From assembly GCA_963837285.1 (NCBI GenBank), contig CAWIMS010000001.1, positions 62,001 through 126,000 on the forward strand: a stretch of 64,000 bases of DNA. The letters run 5' to 3'. The DNA is from Planosporangium sp963837285 (lineage in GTDB: Bacteria; Actinomycetota; Actinomycetes; Mycobacteriales; Micromonosporaceae). How positions within the stretch are numbered: the stretch's first letter is position 1; the number at the start of each line of letters is the position of its first letter. Below, in pieces: positions 41,958 to 50,482 of the stretch. Both the position numbers and the translations under genes were made by a program. The notes under the pieces were generated by a model. It was not told where the DNA came from. It did no database searches and saw nothing but the letters and a program-made list of their open reading frames with translations.

Positions 41958-43391
41958 TCACCAACTGGTCGGAAGGGGTTTGCCTTCCGCATACCCAGCG
42001 GCGCTCTGCACCCCCACCACAGCGCGCTCGTGCAGCTCAGCGAGGGTGCGGGCGCCGGCGTAGGTGCACGCGCTCCGCACCCCGGCGATGATTTCGTCGA
42101 GAATATCCTCGACGCCCGGCTGGCGGGGATTCAGGTACATCCGCGATGTCGAGATGCCTTCTTCGAACAGTGCCTTGCGGGCCCGCTCGTACGCGGTGTC
42201 GTCGGCCGTGCGCCGGCTCACCGCCCGTGCCGAGGCCATGCCGAAGCTCTCCTTGTACAGCCGGCCGTCGGCGTCACGCAGCGGATCGCCCGGCGACTCG
42301 TGGGTACCGGCGAGCCACGAGCCGATCATCACGTTGGCCGCACCGGCCGCGAGGGCCAGGGCGACGTCGCGCGGGTGCCGGACCCCGCCATCGGCCCAGA
42401 CATGTCCGCCCAGCTCCCGGGCCTGCCTGGCACACTCCAGCACGGCCGAGAACTGCGGCCGGCCGACCCCGGTCATCATCCGGGTGGTGCACATCGCGCC
42501 CGGTCCCACGCCCACCTTGACGATGTCGGCGCCGGCCCCGATCAGATCCCGGGTGCCCTCGGCGGTCACCACGTTGCCGGCGGCCACGGGTACCGGCGGG
42601 CGCAGCGACCGGACCGCACGCAGGCCTGCGATCATCCGCTCCTGGTGACCGTGCGCGGTGTCCACCACCAGCACGTCCACGCCGGCGGCCAGCAGCTTGT
42701 CGGCCCGGCCGGTGATGTCTCCGGTGATCCCGATGGCGGCGCCGACCCGCAGATGCCCCTCGGCGTCGACGGCCGGCCGGTACAGCGTGGCGCGCAACGC
42801 GGCCTTGCGGGTGAGGATCCCGACCAGCGTGCCGTGCTCGTCGATCACCGGAGCCAGCCGGTGATGGCCCGCCTGGAGCCGCTCGAACGCCTCCTCGGGG
42901 TCGATCTCCGCCGGCAGGGTCAGCAGGTCCCGCGACATCACGGCGCCGAGCTGGGTGAACCGGTCCACCTCGGCGCAGTCGACCTCGGTGACGATGCCGA
43001 CCGGGCGGTTGTTCTCGACCACCACGACGGCGCCGTGTGCCCGCTTCGGCAGGAGCGCGAGCGCCTGCGACACGGTGTCGGTCGGAGCCAGCTTGATCGG
43101 GGTGTCGTGGATGAGGTGGCGCCGCTTGACCCAGCTGACCACGTCGGCCACGACGTCGATCGGGATGTCCTGCGGGATGACCGCCAACCCGCCGCGGCGG
43201 GCCACGGTCTCCGCCATCCGCCGTCCGGCGACGGCGGTCATGTTGGAGACGAGAATCGGAATGGTGGTACCCGTGCCGTCGGTGGTCGAAAGGTCGACGT
43301 CGAGTCGGGATTCCACACCCGAACGGGCGGGAACCATGAAGACGTCGTCGTAGGTCAGGTCATAGGCGGCCGGGCCGGACAGGAAGTGCAT
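41958..43391 (-). CDS. guaB1: GuaB1 family IMP dehydrogenase-related protein (likely GMP reductase)
   Basis: 477 residues from ATG at 43391. The TIM barrel has LTYDDVFMVPARSGVESRLD, IPILVSNMTAVAGRRMAETV, VDVLVVDTAHGHQERMIAGL, then GADIVKVGVGPGAMCTTRMM with the catalytic Cys, and GGHVWADGGVRHPRDVALAL. Two CBS domains are inserted between residues 95 and 205 (IKLAPTDTVSQALALLPKRA; LAPVIDEHGTLVGILTRKAA). Actinobacterial GuaB1 proteins are GMP reductases that return GMP to IMP, regulated through the CBS pair. A CBS-only protein is encoded divergently next door. Confidence 0.9.
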   Translation of the reverse strand: MHFLSGPAAYDLTYDDVFMVPARSGVESRLDVDLSTTDGTGTTIPILVSNMTAVAGRRMAETVARRGGLAVIPQDIPIDVVADVVSWVKRRHLIHDTPIKLAPTDTVSQALALLPKRAHGAVVVVENNRPVGIVTEVDCAEVDRFTQLGAVMSRDLLTLPAEIDPEEAFERLQAGHHRLAPVIDEHGTLVGILTRKAALRATLYRPAVDAEGHLRVGAAIGITGDITGRADKLLAAGVDVLVVDTAHGHQERMIAGLRAVRSLRPPVPVAAGNVVTAEGTRDLIGAGADIVKVGVGPGAMCTTRMMTGVGRPQFSAVLECARQARELGGHVWADGGVRHPRDVALALAAGAANVMIGSWLAGTHESPGDPLRDADGRLYKESFGMASARAVSRRTADDTAYERARKALFEEGISTSRMYLNPRQPGVEDILDEIIAGVRSACTYAGARTLAELHERAVVGVQSAAGYAEGKPLPTSW

Positions 43392-43517
43392 GGCTCCAGT
43401 ATTGGCCCCGCGTACCCGCGGCGCCTGTAGCAGGGGTTTCCGGTCATTGGAAGTCTTGAGTGTTCCCGGCACGGGCGGGACTATGTCCGTACCGTGCGTT
43501 GCGAGGGGGACTACACC

Positions 43518-43910
43518 ATGCAAGTACGCGATGCGATGAGTAAGGCAGTACTGACCGTGGGGCCCGGGCACACGCTGCGTCAGACCGCGGAGTTGATGTC
43601 GTCGCGGAAGACCGGGTCAGCCGTGGTGGTCGATCCCGACGGCTCAGGTGTCGGAATTGTCACCGAACGCGACATTCTTAATGCCTTGGGCAACGGGCTC
43701 GACCCGGACGTCGAGCACACCTCGGCCCATATCACCTGGGACGTCGTCTACGCCGGGCCGGCCTGGACACTCGACGAGGCCGCCGCCGCCATGATCCGGG
43801 GCGGCTTCCGCCACCTGGTCGTGATGGAGGACGACGAGGTACTTGGCGTCATCTCCGTCCGCGACATCGTGCGGGTGTGGGCGCAGAACCGGTCCACGGT
43901 GCCCGCCTAG
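43518..43910 (+). CDS. Two-CBS-domain protein
   Basis: 130 residues from ATG at 43518 (MQVRDAMSKAVLTVGPGHTL), with GAGGGGG upstream. The whole protein is a CBS pair: CBS1 up to SGVGIVTERDILNALGNG and CBS2 with AMIRGGFRHLVVMEDDEVLG and VISVRDIVRVW. Such proteins bind adenine nucleotides or similar ligands. It starts 126 bp from the divergent guaB1 gene, so a shared control region and a link to purine nucleotide status are possible. Its stop overlaps the convergent Uma2 gene by four bases. Confidence 0.9.
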   Translation: MQVRDAMSKAVLTVGPGHTLRQTAELMSSRKTGSAVVVDPDGSGVGIVTERDILNALGNGLDPDVEHTSAHITWDVVYAGPAWTLDEAAAAMIRGGFRHLVVMEDDEVLGVISVRDIVRVWAQNRSTVPA

Positions 43911-44470
43911 AAGATCTCGGCCGGGTCGACGGTCAACGGGTACGGCGAGTCGGTCTGCCACGGCTCGCCGGCGCGCACGACGAACTCCTCCTTGTACACG
44001 GTCGCGCCGCCGGGCAGTGCCAGCACCGTGATCGCCTTCGCCTGCGGGTCGACGATCCAGTACCGCGGGATGCCGGCGGCCGCGTAGTCGTGCCGCTTCT
44101 GCACCAGGTCGAATCCTGCGTTGCTCGGCGACAGCACCTCGGCGACCAGGAGCACCTCATCGGCGGGCAGGTTCTTCCGGTCTGCCTCCAGCGAAGCACT
44201 GGGCACGATCAGCAGGTCCGGGATGTAGAGGCTGCGGCGGCGGTTCATCGTGACACCGAGGCCGACGGTGAGCACGCGTGTGCCGGCGGGTGCCTGCCGC
44301 TTGAGCGCGTCGCTGAGGCGGTCGTTCACATCTCCATGGCGCACAGCGGGGGCTGGGCTCACGACGAGGCTCCCATCGGCAATCTCGTAGCGGTTGCCGT
44401 CGTCCGGGGTGTGGTCCAGATCCTCGATCGTCCAGGCACTGCCGGCGTCGTGTGGCGCGGAGACGGTCAC
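43907..44470 (-). CDS. Uma2 family endonuclease-like protein 3
   Basis: 187 residues from GTG at 44470, seven bases after GGAGG; ATG at 44476 is the alternative. Catalytic fold: DDGNRYEIADGSLVVSPAPA, YIPDLLIVPSASL, LLVAEVLSPSNAGFDLVQ and KRHDYAAAGIPRYWIVDPQA. It is the third Uma2 gene in the window, more distant from copies 1 and 2 than they are from each other. Upstream, two TGTGGAC boxes lie in the same orientation relative to the gene. Confidence 0.85.
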   Translation of the reverse strand: MTVSAPHDAGSAWTIEDLDHTPDDGNRYEIADGSLVVSPAPAVRHGDVNDRLSDALKRQAPAGTRVLTVGLGVTMNRRRSLYIPDLLIVPSASLEADRKNLPADEVLLVAEVLSPSNAGFDLVQKRHDYAAAGIPRYWIVDPQAKAITVLALPGGATVYKEEFVVRAGEPWQTDSPYPLTVDPAEIF

Positions 44471-44518
44471 GGTCATGCCTCCAATCCTCATGGTCAGGTT
44501 GGCACCGGCGCGACCCCG

Positions 44519-44546
44519 TCCACAACCCACCCTCGTCGTCCACAGA
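44519..44546 (-). promoter_or_regulatory. Two TGTGGAC boxes upstream of Uma2 gene 3
   Basis: On the minus strand TGTGGACGA and TGTGGACGG, each two mismatches from the DnaA box complement TGTGGACAA, lie 50-75 bp before the gene start. They echo the layout before Uma2 genes 1 and 2 but with weaker boxes. The region is shared with the divergent aminotransferase gene. Confidence 0.4.
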
Positions 44547-44600
44547 TTACGGGTAGGGCTTGACAAACCCGGCGGACGGCAGCCCGTACCCTTTGATGTC

Positions 44601-45701
44601 ATGACCTCCGCGCAGTTGATCTCATTCGCCCGTGGCGCTCCTTCCCTGGACATCGTCGACGTCGACGGCCTGAAAGCCGCCGCCGTGCGCGCCTTCGACA
44701 CCGATCCGGGCGGCATCACCGCGTACGGGACGTCCGTCGGCTACCCGCCCTTGCGGAACTGGATCGCCGACCGGCACGGCGTCGAGGTCGACCAGGTCAT
44801 GATCACCAACGGCTCGCTCCAGGCCGACGCGCTACTGTTCGAGCACCTGGTCAAGGCCGGGGACGACGTGGTGGTGGAGAAGCCGACCTACGACCGGACG
44901 CTGCTCAACCTGCGTACCATCGGCGCCACCGTGCACCAGGTCACCCTCGACGAGGCCGGGCTCGACGTCGACGAGTTGCGCAAGCTGCTCGAATCCGGGG
45001 TACGGCCGAAGCTCGCCCACGTGATCCCGAACTACCAGAACCCGGCCGGCGTCACGCTCAACGCGGACCGGCGGCGCACGCTGATCAGCCTCGCCGAGGA
45101 GTACGGGTTCACGATCTTCGAGGACGACCCGTACGCGGAGATCCGGTTCCGGGGCGAGAAGCTGCCGACGATGCTGTCGCTGGACACGGCCGGCACCGTC
45201 GTGCACGCCAGCTCGTTCACCAAGACCGTCTGCCCGGGTGTCCGGGTGGGCTACCTGGTCGGGCCGGCCGACCTCATCGCCACCATCGCCAAGCGGGCCA
45301 CCACCCTGTACATCTCGCCTGGCATGGTTTCCGAGGCGATCGTGCACCAGTTCTGCGTGGCCGGCGACATCGACCGGTCGATCGCGACCGTGTGCACGGC
45401 GCTGGCCGAGCGGGCCCGGCTGCTCGGGGCGGCGCTGCGCCAGCACATCCCGGACGCCCGGTTCACCGAGCCGGACGGCGGCTACTTCCTCTGGATCGAG
45501 CTGCCCTCCGACATCGACGTGGACAAGCTCCTACCGGCCGCGACCGCCCGCGGGGTGGCCGTGGTCAAGGGCAGCGACTTCCTTCTGGAGGGTGGCCGGC
45601 ACGCGCTCCGGCTGGCGTACTCGGCGGTCACGGCTGACCAGGTCGATGAGGGGGTGCGCCGGCTCGCGGCAGCGATCGCGGACGTCCGCGGGCAGGGCTG
45701 A
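44601..45701 (+). CDS. PLP-dependent aminotransferase, MocR/2-aminoadipate type
   Basis: 366 residues from ATG at 44601. Class I/II fold: ISFARGAPSLDIVDVDGLKA, GYPPLRNWIADRHGVEVDQV, ITNGSLQADALLFEHLVKAG, YQNPAGVTLNADRRRTLISL, the Asp/Tyr in FEDDPYAEIRFRGEKLP, and the PLP Lys in HASSFTKTVCPGVRVGYLVG, with the C-terminal Arg in HALRLAYSAVT. It lacks the MocR DNA-binding arm, so it is a free enzyme of the LysN/2-aminoadipate aminotransferase group. Reaction substrate is not certain. No linked biosynthetic genes are seen. Confidence 0.85.
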   Translation: MTSAQLISFARGAPSLDIVDVDGLKAAAVRAFDTDPGGITAYGTSVGYPPLRNWIADRHGVEVDQVMITNGSLQADALLFEHLVKAGDDVVVEKPTYDRTLLNLRTIGATVHQVTLDEAGLDVDELRKLLESGVRPKLAHVIPNYQNPAGVTLNADRRRTLISLAEEYGFTIFEDDPYAEIRFRGEKLPTMLSLDTAGTVVHASSFTKTVCPGVRVGYLVGPADLIATIAKRATTLYISPGMVSEAIVHQFCVAGDIDRSIATVCTALAERARLLGAALRQHIPDARFTEPDGGYFLWIELPSDIDVDKLLPAATARGVAVVKGSDFLLEGGRHALRLAYSAVTADQVDEGVRRLAAAIADVRGQG

Positions 45702-45939
45702 GCGGGCAGGCTGATCCCAAACCGTAATACATTTGGGGTCCCTTGTCCGATCCCAATGGATCAGAATCCTGCGCGACACAGTCGTCGCACGACGGATTCC
45801 GCGTGCCCGCGGCTAGGTCACCAACGCATCACCCCCGCCCCCCACGCACCGGGCGGGCCGGCCCCGCCCACCCCCACCTGCGGACGGCCCGCCCGGTGCC
45901 CATCCGCCCGGCCGACTGCCCGGCGGCTGTCCAGCAGAC
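45702..45939. other. Gene-free stretch before corA
   Basis: The 481-bp gap 45702-46182 has no credible gene. This first part is C-rich with no identifiable sites; frames open on both strands give only low-complexity Arg/Pro/Gly products. The 18-bp tandem array occupies 45940-46028, and 46029-46182 leads to the corA ribosome binding site with nothing else recognised. Confidence 0.6.
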
Positions 45940-46028
45940 GGGCCCGGCTCGGCAAACGGGCCCGGCTCGGCAAACGGGCCCGGCTCGGCAAACGGGCCCG
46001 GCTCGGCAAACGGGCCCGGCTCGGCAAC
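45940..46028. repeat. 18-bp tandem repeat array upstream of corA
   Basis: Four exact units of GGGCCCGGCTCGGCAAAC (from 45940, 45958, 45976 and 45994) and a fifth shortened unit end at 46028. Each unit begins with the palindrome GGGCCC. The array lies 155 bp before the corA start in the only large intergenic gap. Confidence 0.9.
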
Positions 46029-46182
46029 CACCCGGCCGGCCGAGGTTCGGATCCGACTCCCGGTCGGGCGTAAGGTCGTCGCGGGCCCAGGCCACCACGG
46101 ACCTGGGTCGACGCATGCCCAGGTCGTCGCCGGCCCGGGCAGTGGTGGCAGCAGGCTTCCCCGCCCCGCCTGGAGGTAGCAC

Positions 46183-47310
46183 ATGGCCTACGACGAGAGC
46201 GGCAACGCCCGCAGCATCTCCCGGGCCCTGGCGGCACCGGTCCGCCGGGCGATGCATCGCATGCTCAGCCCGGCGCAGCCGGCCCAGGATGCGAGGAGCG
46301 GCGCCAACCGGGGCAGCGGCGTCGTCGACTACGCGTTCTACGTGGGCGGCGAGCGCCAGCCGGAGACGTGGGACTACCGCGACGCCTTCCACACGGCCAG
46401 GCGGACCGGCGACGGGTTCGTCTGGCTCGGCCTCAAGGAGCCGGACGCGGGCGAGCTGGCCGACATCGCCGACGTGTTCGAGTTGCACGAACTGCCGGTG
46501 GAGGACGCGGTGAAGTCGCACCAGCGGCCCAAGATCGAGCGGTACGGCAACATGACGTTCGTGACCATGCGGACCGCCCGCTACGTCGAGCACCTCGAGC
46601 TGACCGAGAACAGCGAGGTGGTGGAGAGCGGCGACGTGATGATGTTCATCGGCGACCACTTCATCATCACGGTCCGGCACGGCGACGCGGTCCGGCTGGC
46701 ACCCGTACGAGCTGATCTTGAGGGTAAGCGGGAACTGCTCGAACGCGGGCCATGGGCGGTCGCGTACGCGGTGTACGACAGCGTGGTGGACGGCCTGGTC
46801 GAGGTGGCGGCCGCGATCGAGGAGGACATCGCGGCCGTGGAGGACAGCGTGTTCGCCCGCCACGGCAGCGGTCGGATCCAGCGCATCTACCAGCTCAAGC
46901 GGGAGCTGATGGAGTTCAAGCGGACGGTCATCCCGCTGCAACGGCCGCTCGGCGGGCTCGCCACCGGGCAACTCGTCGAGGTGCCGAAGGAGATCCGCAA
47001 GTACTTCCGGGACGTCAACGACCACCTGACCCGTACGGTCGAGCAGGTTCTGTACTTCGACGACGTGCTCAACTCGATCCTGGCCGCGCGGTTGGCGCAG
47101 GTATCGGTCGACCAGAACAACGACATGCGGAAGATCGCGGCGTGGGCCGGTATCGCGGCGGTCTGGACGTCGATCGCCGGCATCGAGGGAATGAACTTCG
47201 ACTTCATGCCCGAGTTGCGCTGGCGGTACGGGTACCCGGTCGTGCTCGCGCTCATGATCGGCGTCACGCTGGTCCTGTACCGCGCATTCCGCCGATCCGG
47301 CTGGCTGTAA
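46183..47310 (+). CDS. corA: CorA family magnesium/cobalt transporter
   Basis: 375 residues from ATG at 46183 after GGAGGTAGCAC. A large cytoplasmic domain (residues 1-310), with HELPVEDAVKSHQRPKIERY, DHFIITVRHGDAVRL and the long helix IQRIYQLKRELMEFKRTVIP, precedes two C-terminal helices: AAWAGIAAVWTSIAGIEGMN and YGYPVVLALMIGVTLVLYRA. The GMN selectivity signature is present at the end of the first helix (IEGMNFDFMPELRW). It assembles as a pentamer channel for Mg2+ or Co2+. No M-box or other riboswitch was recognised upstream. Confidence 0.9.
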   Translation: MAYDESGNARSISRALAAPVRRAMHRMLSPAQPAQDARSGANRGSGVVDYAFYVGGERQPETWDYRDAFHTARRTGDGFVWLGLKEPDAGELADIADVFELHELPVEDAVKSHQRPKIERYGNMTFVTMRTARYVEHLELTENSEVVESGDVMMFIGDHFIITVRHGDAVRLAPVRADLEGKRELLERGPWAVAYAVYDSVVDGLVEVAAAIEEDIAAVEDSVFARHGSGRIQRIYQLKRELMEFKRTVIPLQRPLGGLATGQLVEVPKEIRKYFRDVNDHLTRTVEQVLYFDDVLNSILAARLAQVSVDQNNDMRKIAAWAGIAAVWTSIAGIEGMNFDFMPELRWRYGYPVVLALMIGVTLVLYRAFRRSGWL

Positions 47311-47316
47311 CGACAA

Positions 47317-47391
47317 GATCGTCACAACTTCCCGGAAATTGTGGCCTCAGACGGGCATTGAGGCCACAGTTTCCGGGAAGTTGTGACGATC
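47317..47391. repeat. Long-armed inverted repeat, family A copy 6
   Basis: GATCGTCACAACTTCCCGGA and AATTGTGGCCTCA pair with TGAGGCCACAGTTTCC and GGGAAGTTGTGACGATC. The outer GATCGTCAC/GTGACGATC ends show base changes on both arms relative to other copies, so pairing is kept. It lies between convergent corA and the basic membrane protein gene. Confidence 0.9.
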
Positions 47392-47400
47392 TTTGACGCT

Positions 47401-48051
47401 CTAGGGGCGACCGTTACGCGAGCCGGCGCCGGTCGCGGTGCTGCTCCGGTACGTCTCGCCCGAGCTGAACTCGCCGGTGCGGGCGCTCGAACCGGTGGTG
47501 TGCGGCGACGGCGACGAGGGGGTCGACGAGGTCGAGGCGGCCGCCGTGGTCGGCTTGGTGTCGGTCGCGTTCTTCATCTGACCGAGCACGTCGCCGGCCT
47601 TGTCCTTGGCGGTCTCGGCGACCGGGGCGGTCGCCCGGGTCGAGTCGGCGATGTTCCGGGTGTCGTCCCGGAAGCTGGGCGTGGTGCCGTACTCGTTCCA
47701 CCTCTTCTGGCGGCGACGCGACAGCAGCGCACCGGCGGCCCCCGCCGCTACGCCCGCGATCATCAGACCCCCGACTACCATCGGCCACCGCTTGGCCATC
47801 CTGGTCTCCTTCTTTTTCTTTCCCGTGGCCCGGCGCGCGATCGTGTTCGCCCGCCGCGCGCTCGCGCGCGCCTTGTCTTTCGACTTCTCCATCGATTTCT
47901 CGAATGCGGGTTCGAGTCGCTCCCGCATCGAGTCCAGCCTGGGCGCGATCAGCCCGGCCGCCGTGCCGGCGGCGTGGGCGGCTGCCATGCGAAGGTGATC
48001 GAAACCCTCGCCGAACTCATCGCGCATGAGTTCGTTGTGCGTCTTGGTCAT
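47401..48051 (-). CDS. Basic single-helix protein of unknown function
   Basis: 216 residues from ATG at 48051 (MTKTHNELMRDEFGEGFDHL). The first part, RMAAAHAAGTAAGLIAPRLD, and a Lys/Arg-rich stretch (SMEKSKDKARASARRA; GKKKKETRMAKRW) precede one membrane helix WPMVVGGLMIAGVAAGAAGA with a basic RRRQKRWNEY after it, then a Ser/Thr-rich low-complexity tail. The pattern MTKxxELMRDEFGEGFxHLRMAA is seen in Micromonosporaceae hypothetical proteins beside a cyclophilin gene. The charge suggests it binds anionic lipid or nucleic acid, but function is unknown. Divergent from the cyclophilin gene (267-bp gap). Confidence 0.7.
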   Translation of the reverse strand: MTKTHNELMRDEFGEGFDHLRMAAAHAAGTAAGLIAPRLDSMRERLEPAFEKSMEKSKDKARASARRANTIARRATGKKKKETRMAKRWPMVVGGLMIAGVAAGAAGALLSRRRQKRWNEYGTTPSFRDDTRNIADSTRATAPVAETAKDKAGDVLGQMKNATDTKPTTAAASTSSTPSSPSPHTTGSSARTGEFSSGETYRSSTATGAGSRNGRP

Positions 48052-48318
48052 CGTCTGACGCCGTCCAAACACAGTCCCACCTCCTGTGGCGGCGAACATG
48101 CCGTGCCTGTTCCAATACCCACCGGATGGCGAGTGGAACGCGTCGCTGCCCGCTAGGGGGAATCCTGCCTGGTCCAACCGGTTCGCGTCGGCAAAACGAA
48201 CGGATACGTCCGGGGTATTGCCCGGTGTCGGCCGACGTACATACAGGCGCGCCTGCGAGGGCCATCCGGCCGGAGGGTACGGTGATTCGTGGCGATCTTC
48301 TCCACGAAAGGGAGCATT

Positions 48319-48846
48319 GTGGCCGAGCGCATTTTCGCGACGTTGCACACCAACGCCGGACCTATCCGTGTGGAGCTCTTCCCCAACCACGCGCCGAAGA
48401 CCGTGCAAAACTTCGTCGAGCTGGCCGAGGGTACGCGTCAGTACACCGACCCGCGGACCAGGCAGCCGGGCAGCGGCCCGTACTACGACGGCACCGTCTT
48501 CCACCGGGTCATCGACGGCTTCATGATCCAGGGCGGTGACCCGACCGGCACCGGCACCGGCGGCCCGGGGTACGAGTTCGCCGACGAGTTCCACCCCGAG
48601 CTTCAGTTCGACCGCCCGTACCTGCTGGCGATGGCGAACGCGGGGCCAGGCACCAACGGTTCGCAGTTCTTCATCACCGTCGCGGCGACCAACTGGCTCA
48701 ACCGCAAGCACACGATCTTCGGCGAGGTCGCCGACGACGACTCGCGCAAGGTCGTGGACAGCGTCGCCGGCACCCAGACCGACCCGCGGGACCGGCCGGC
48801 GCAGGACGTGGTGATCGAGCGCGTCCAGATTGAGCGCGCTCAGTAG
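48319..48846 (+). CDS. Cyclophilin-type peptidyl-prolyl isomerase
   Basis: 175 residues from GTG at 48319 (VAERIFATLHTNAGPIRVEL), set by AGGGAG a few bases before. The cyclophilin core has FPNHAPKTVQNFVELAEGTR, DGTVFHRVIDGFMIQGGDPT with the catalytic Arg and Phe, LLAMANAGPGTNGSQFFITV and TIFGEVADDDSRKVVDSVAG. No signal peptide, so cytoplasmic. It helps protein folding by proline isomerisation. The rhomboid gene follows 9 bp later. Confidence 0.9.
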   Translation: MAERIFATLHTNAGPIRVELFPNHAPKTVQNFVELAEGTRQYTDPRTRQPGSGPYYDGTVFHRVIDGFMIQGGDPTGTGTGGPGYEFADEFHPELQFDRPYLLAMANAGPGTNGSQFFITVAATNWLNRKHTIFGEVADDDSRKVVDSVAGTQTDPRDRPAQDVVIERVQIERAQ

Positions 48847-48855
48847 TCTTGTCAC

Positions 48856-49785
48856 ATGACCCAGACGCCCGCCGTCGGTGCGCCGGTGTGCTACCGGCAC
48901 CCGTCCCGGGAAACGTACGTCCGCTGCACGCGATGTGACCGACCGATCTGCCCCGCCTGCATGACCGAGGCATCGGTCGGTCACCAGTGCCCGGAGTGCG
49001 TCAGCCAGGGCCGGCGGACCCAGCGGTCCGCCCGCACCGCGTTCGGCGGGACGGCCGCCGGCCAGCAGGGCACGGTGACCAAGCTCCTGATCGGGCTCAA
49101 CGTCGCGGTCGCGATCCTGGGTGTGCTGGTCAGCGGCGCCAAAGCAGCCGTCGGTGGCGGCCTGTTCACCGGCGCCAGCGCGATCCAGGCATACGGCGCG
49201 GTCATCGCGCACACGGTCTACCTGGCGCCGGACGGCCGGGCGTTCAACCAACCGGTCGCCGGCGCGCAGGCGATCCCCGGCATCGACGACGGCGCGTGGT
49301 ACCGGCTGATCACGGCCATGTTCATCCACTACGGGCTGATCCACCTGTTGCTGAACATGTGGGCCCTGTGGATCCTCGGCCGCCAGCTCGAAGCGGTGCT
49401 CGGGCGCGGCCGGTTTCTTGCGCTCTACCTGCTCGCGGGCATCGGCGGCAACGTCGCGGCCTATCTGTTCAGCCCCAACGCGCTGTCCGCCGGGGCGTCG
49501 ACCGCGCTGTTCGGCCTGTTCGGCGCGTACGCGATCGTCGTCCGCCGGTTGGGCGGCAGCCTCGCTTCGGTCCTGCCGATCCTGGTGATCAATCTGGTCA
49601 TCACGTTCACGATCCCGGGCATCTCGATCGCCGGTCACCTCGGCGGGCTGGTCACCGGGGGGATGGTCGGCGCTGGGCTGGCCTACGCGCCGCGCAATGC
49701 CCGCACGCAGGTGCAGGCCGCGGTCATTGTCGGGGTACTGATCCTGCTCCTCTTCCTGACCGTGATCGGCTCCACGCTGCACTGA
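48856..49785 (+). CDS. Rhomboid family intramembrane serine protease with N-terminal zinc ribbon
   Basis: 309 residues. Residues 12-50 form a zinc-binding ribbon (CYRHP, CTRCDRPICPACM, HQCPECVSQG). The rhomboid core has the helices LLIGLNVAVAILGVLVSGAK, AMFIHYGLIHLLLNMWALWI, ALYLLAGIGGNVAAYLFSP, the nucleophile Ser in SAGASTALFGLFGAYAIVV and the catalytic His in ISIAGHLGGLVTGGMVGAGL. It cleaves membrane protein helices. The ribbon is common in actinobacterial rhomboids. Cotranscription with the cyclophilin is likely (9-bp gap). Confidence 0.9.
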   Translation: MTQTPAVGAPVCYRHPSRETYVRCTRCDRPICPACMTEASVGHQCPECVSQGRRTQRSARTAFGGTAAGQQGTVTKLLIGLNVAVAILGVLVSGAKAAVGGGLFTGASAIQAYGAVIAHTVYLAPDGRAFNQPVAGAQAIPGIDDGAWYRLITAMFIHYGLIHLLLNMWALWILGRQLEAVLGRGRFLALYLLAGIGGNVAAYLFSPNALSAGASTALFGLFGAYAIVVRRLGGSLASVLPILVINLVITFTIPGISIAGHLGGLVTGGMVGAGLAYAPRNARTQVQAAVIVGVLILLLFLTVIGSTLH

Positions 49786-50421
49786 CTACCCTCGCCACGC
49801 CGCCCCCTTCAACAGGTCCTCGGCGCCCAGCCAGATGAAGCTCATCAGCCGGCCGGCGGTCCGCTCCGGCTCCTCGTCAGGGTGGTCGACCAGCCAGTCC
49901 GCCATCGATTCGGCGGCCCCGACCAGCGCGTGCGTCACCGGCTCGATGTCGGCGGGTCCGGCCGGCCCACCGGCGCCGGCGACCGCCCGGGTCAGCAGCG
50001 CCGAGACGATCTCGACCATCCGGCCGCGCATGCCGACCCACTCGCTGGCGAACGGCTCCCGGCCGCGGGACTGCCGGTACAGCAGCATCCAGCCATCGCG
50101 GTGCGCGTCGACGAAGGTGAAGAACCCGCGCAGCCCGTTCCACAGCTGCTCGGCGGCCCCGGCCTCGGGCGGGACGGAGTAGACGACCGCCTCGACCATC
50201 CGGGTCGCCTCCCGGTGCAGGCAGGCGGTGAACAGGTCTTCCTTGGTGCCGAGGTACGCGTACACCATCGGTTTTGAAATTCCGGCCGACTCGGCGATCT
50301 CGTCCATGGAGGCGGCGTGGAACCCGCGGCGGGCGAAGACCGCCACGGCGGAGTCGAGCATCTGCTGCTCACGGATCGCGCGGGGAACGCGTTTGGAAGT
50401 GACGGGCTGCACGCTTGCCAC
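49786..50421 (-). CDS. TetR family transcriptional regulator
   Basis: 211 residues. The N-terminal helix-turn-helix is RAIREQQMLDSAVAVFARRG then FHAASMDEIAESAGISKPM and VYAYLGTKEDLFTACLHRE. The C-terminal ligand domain is all helical (residues 80-205). It is divergent from an SCP2/acyl-CoA dehydrogenase/acyl ligase set with a 61-bp intergenic region that holds a palindrome, so it probably represses them and itself in response to a lipid or acyl-CoA ligand. Confidence 0.9.
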   Translation of the reverse strand: MASVQPVTSKRVPRAIREQQMLDSAVAVFARRGFHAASMDEIAESAGISKPMVYAYLGTKEDLFTACLHREATRMVEAVVYSVPPEAGAAEQLWNGLRGFFTFVDAHRDGWMLLYRQSRGREPFASEWVGMRGRMVEIVSALLTRAVAGAGGPAGPADIEPVTHALVGAAESMADWLVDHPDEEPERTAGRLMSFIWLGAEDLLKGAAWRG

Positions 50422-50429
50422 TCTACCTA

Positions 50430-50460
50430 CTCATCCGTAAGGTTACGCCAGAGTAAGGTA
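50430..50460. promoter_or_regulatory. Likely TetR operator in the divergent promoter
   Basis: The perfect palindrome CGTAA-GG-TTACG lies at 50436-50447, flanked by an imperfect outer inverted repeat TACCTACTC and GAGTAAGGTA. Length and spacing fit a TetR operator between the regulator and the SCP2 gene. Confidence 0.5.
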
Positions 50461-50482
50461 GCCGTAGCCCAGAGGGGGAGAG

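Noticed and set aside
45940..46028. CRISPR array
   Set aside because: The units are contiguous with no spacers and there are no cas genes.
46029..46182. Magnesium riboswitch before corA
   Set aside because: No M-box or ykoK-like conserved sequence was recognised by eye.
45829..47325. Minus-strand open frame over corA with repeated CRAGPV units
   Set aside because: It is the antisense of corA plus the 18-bp array; CorA on the plus strand is complete with its GMN motif.
47905..47935. tRNA-like T-loop sequence GGGTTCGAGTC
   Set aside because: It lies inside the coding region of the basic protein and no acceptor or anticodon stem can be formed around it.
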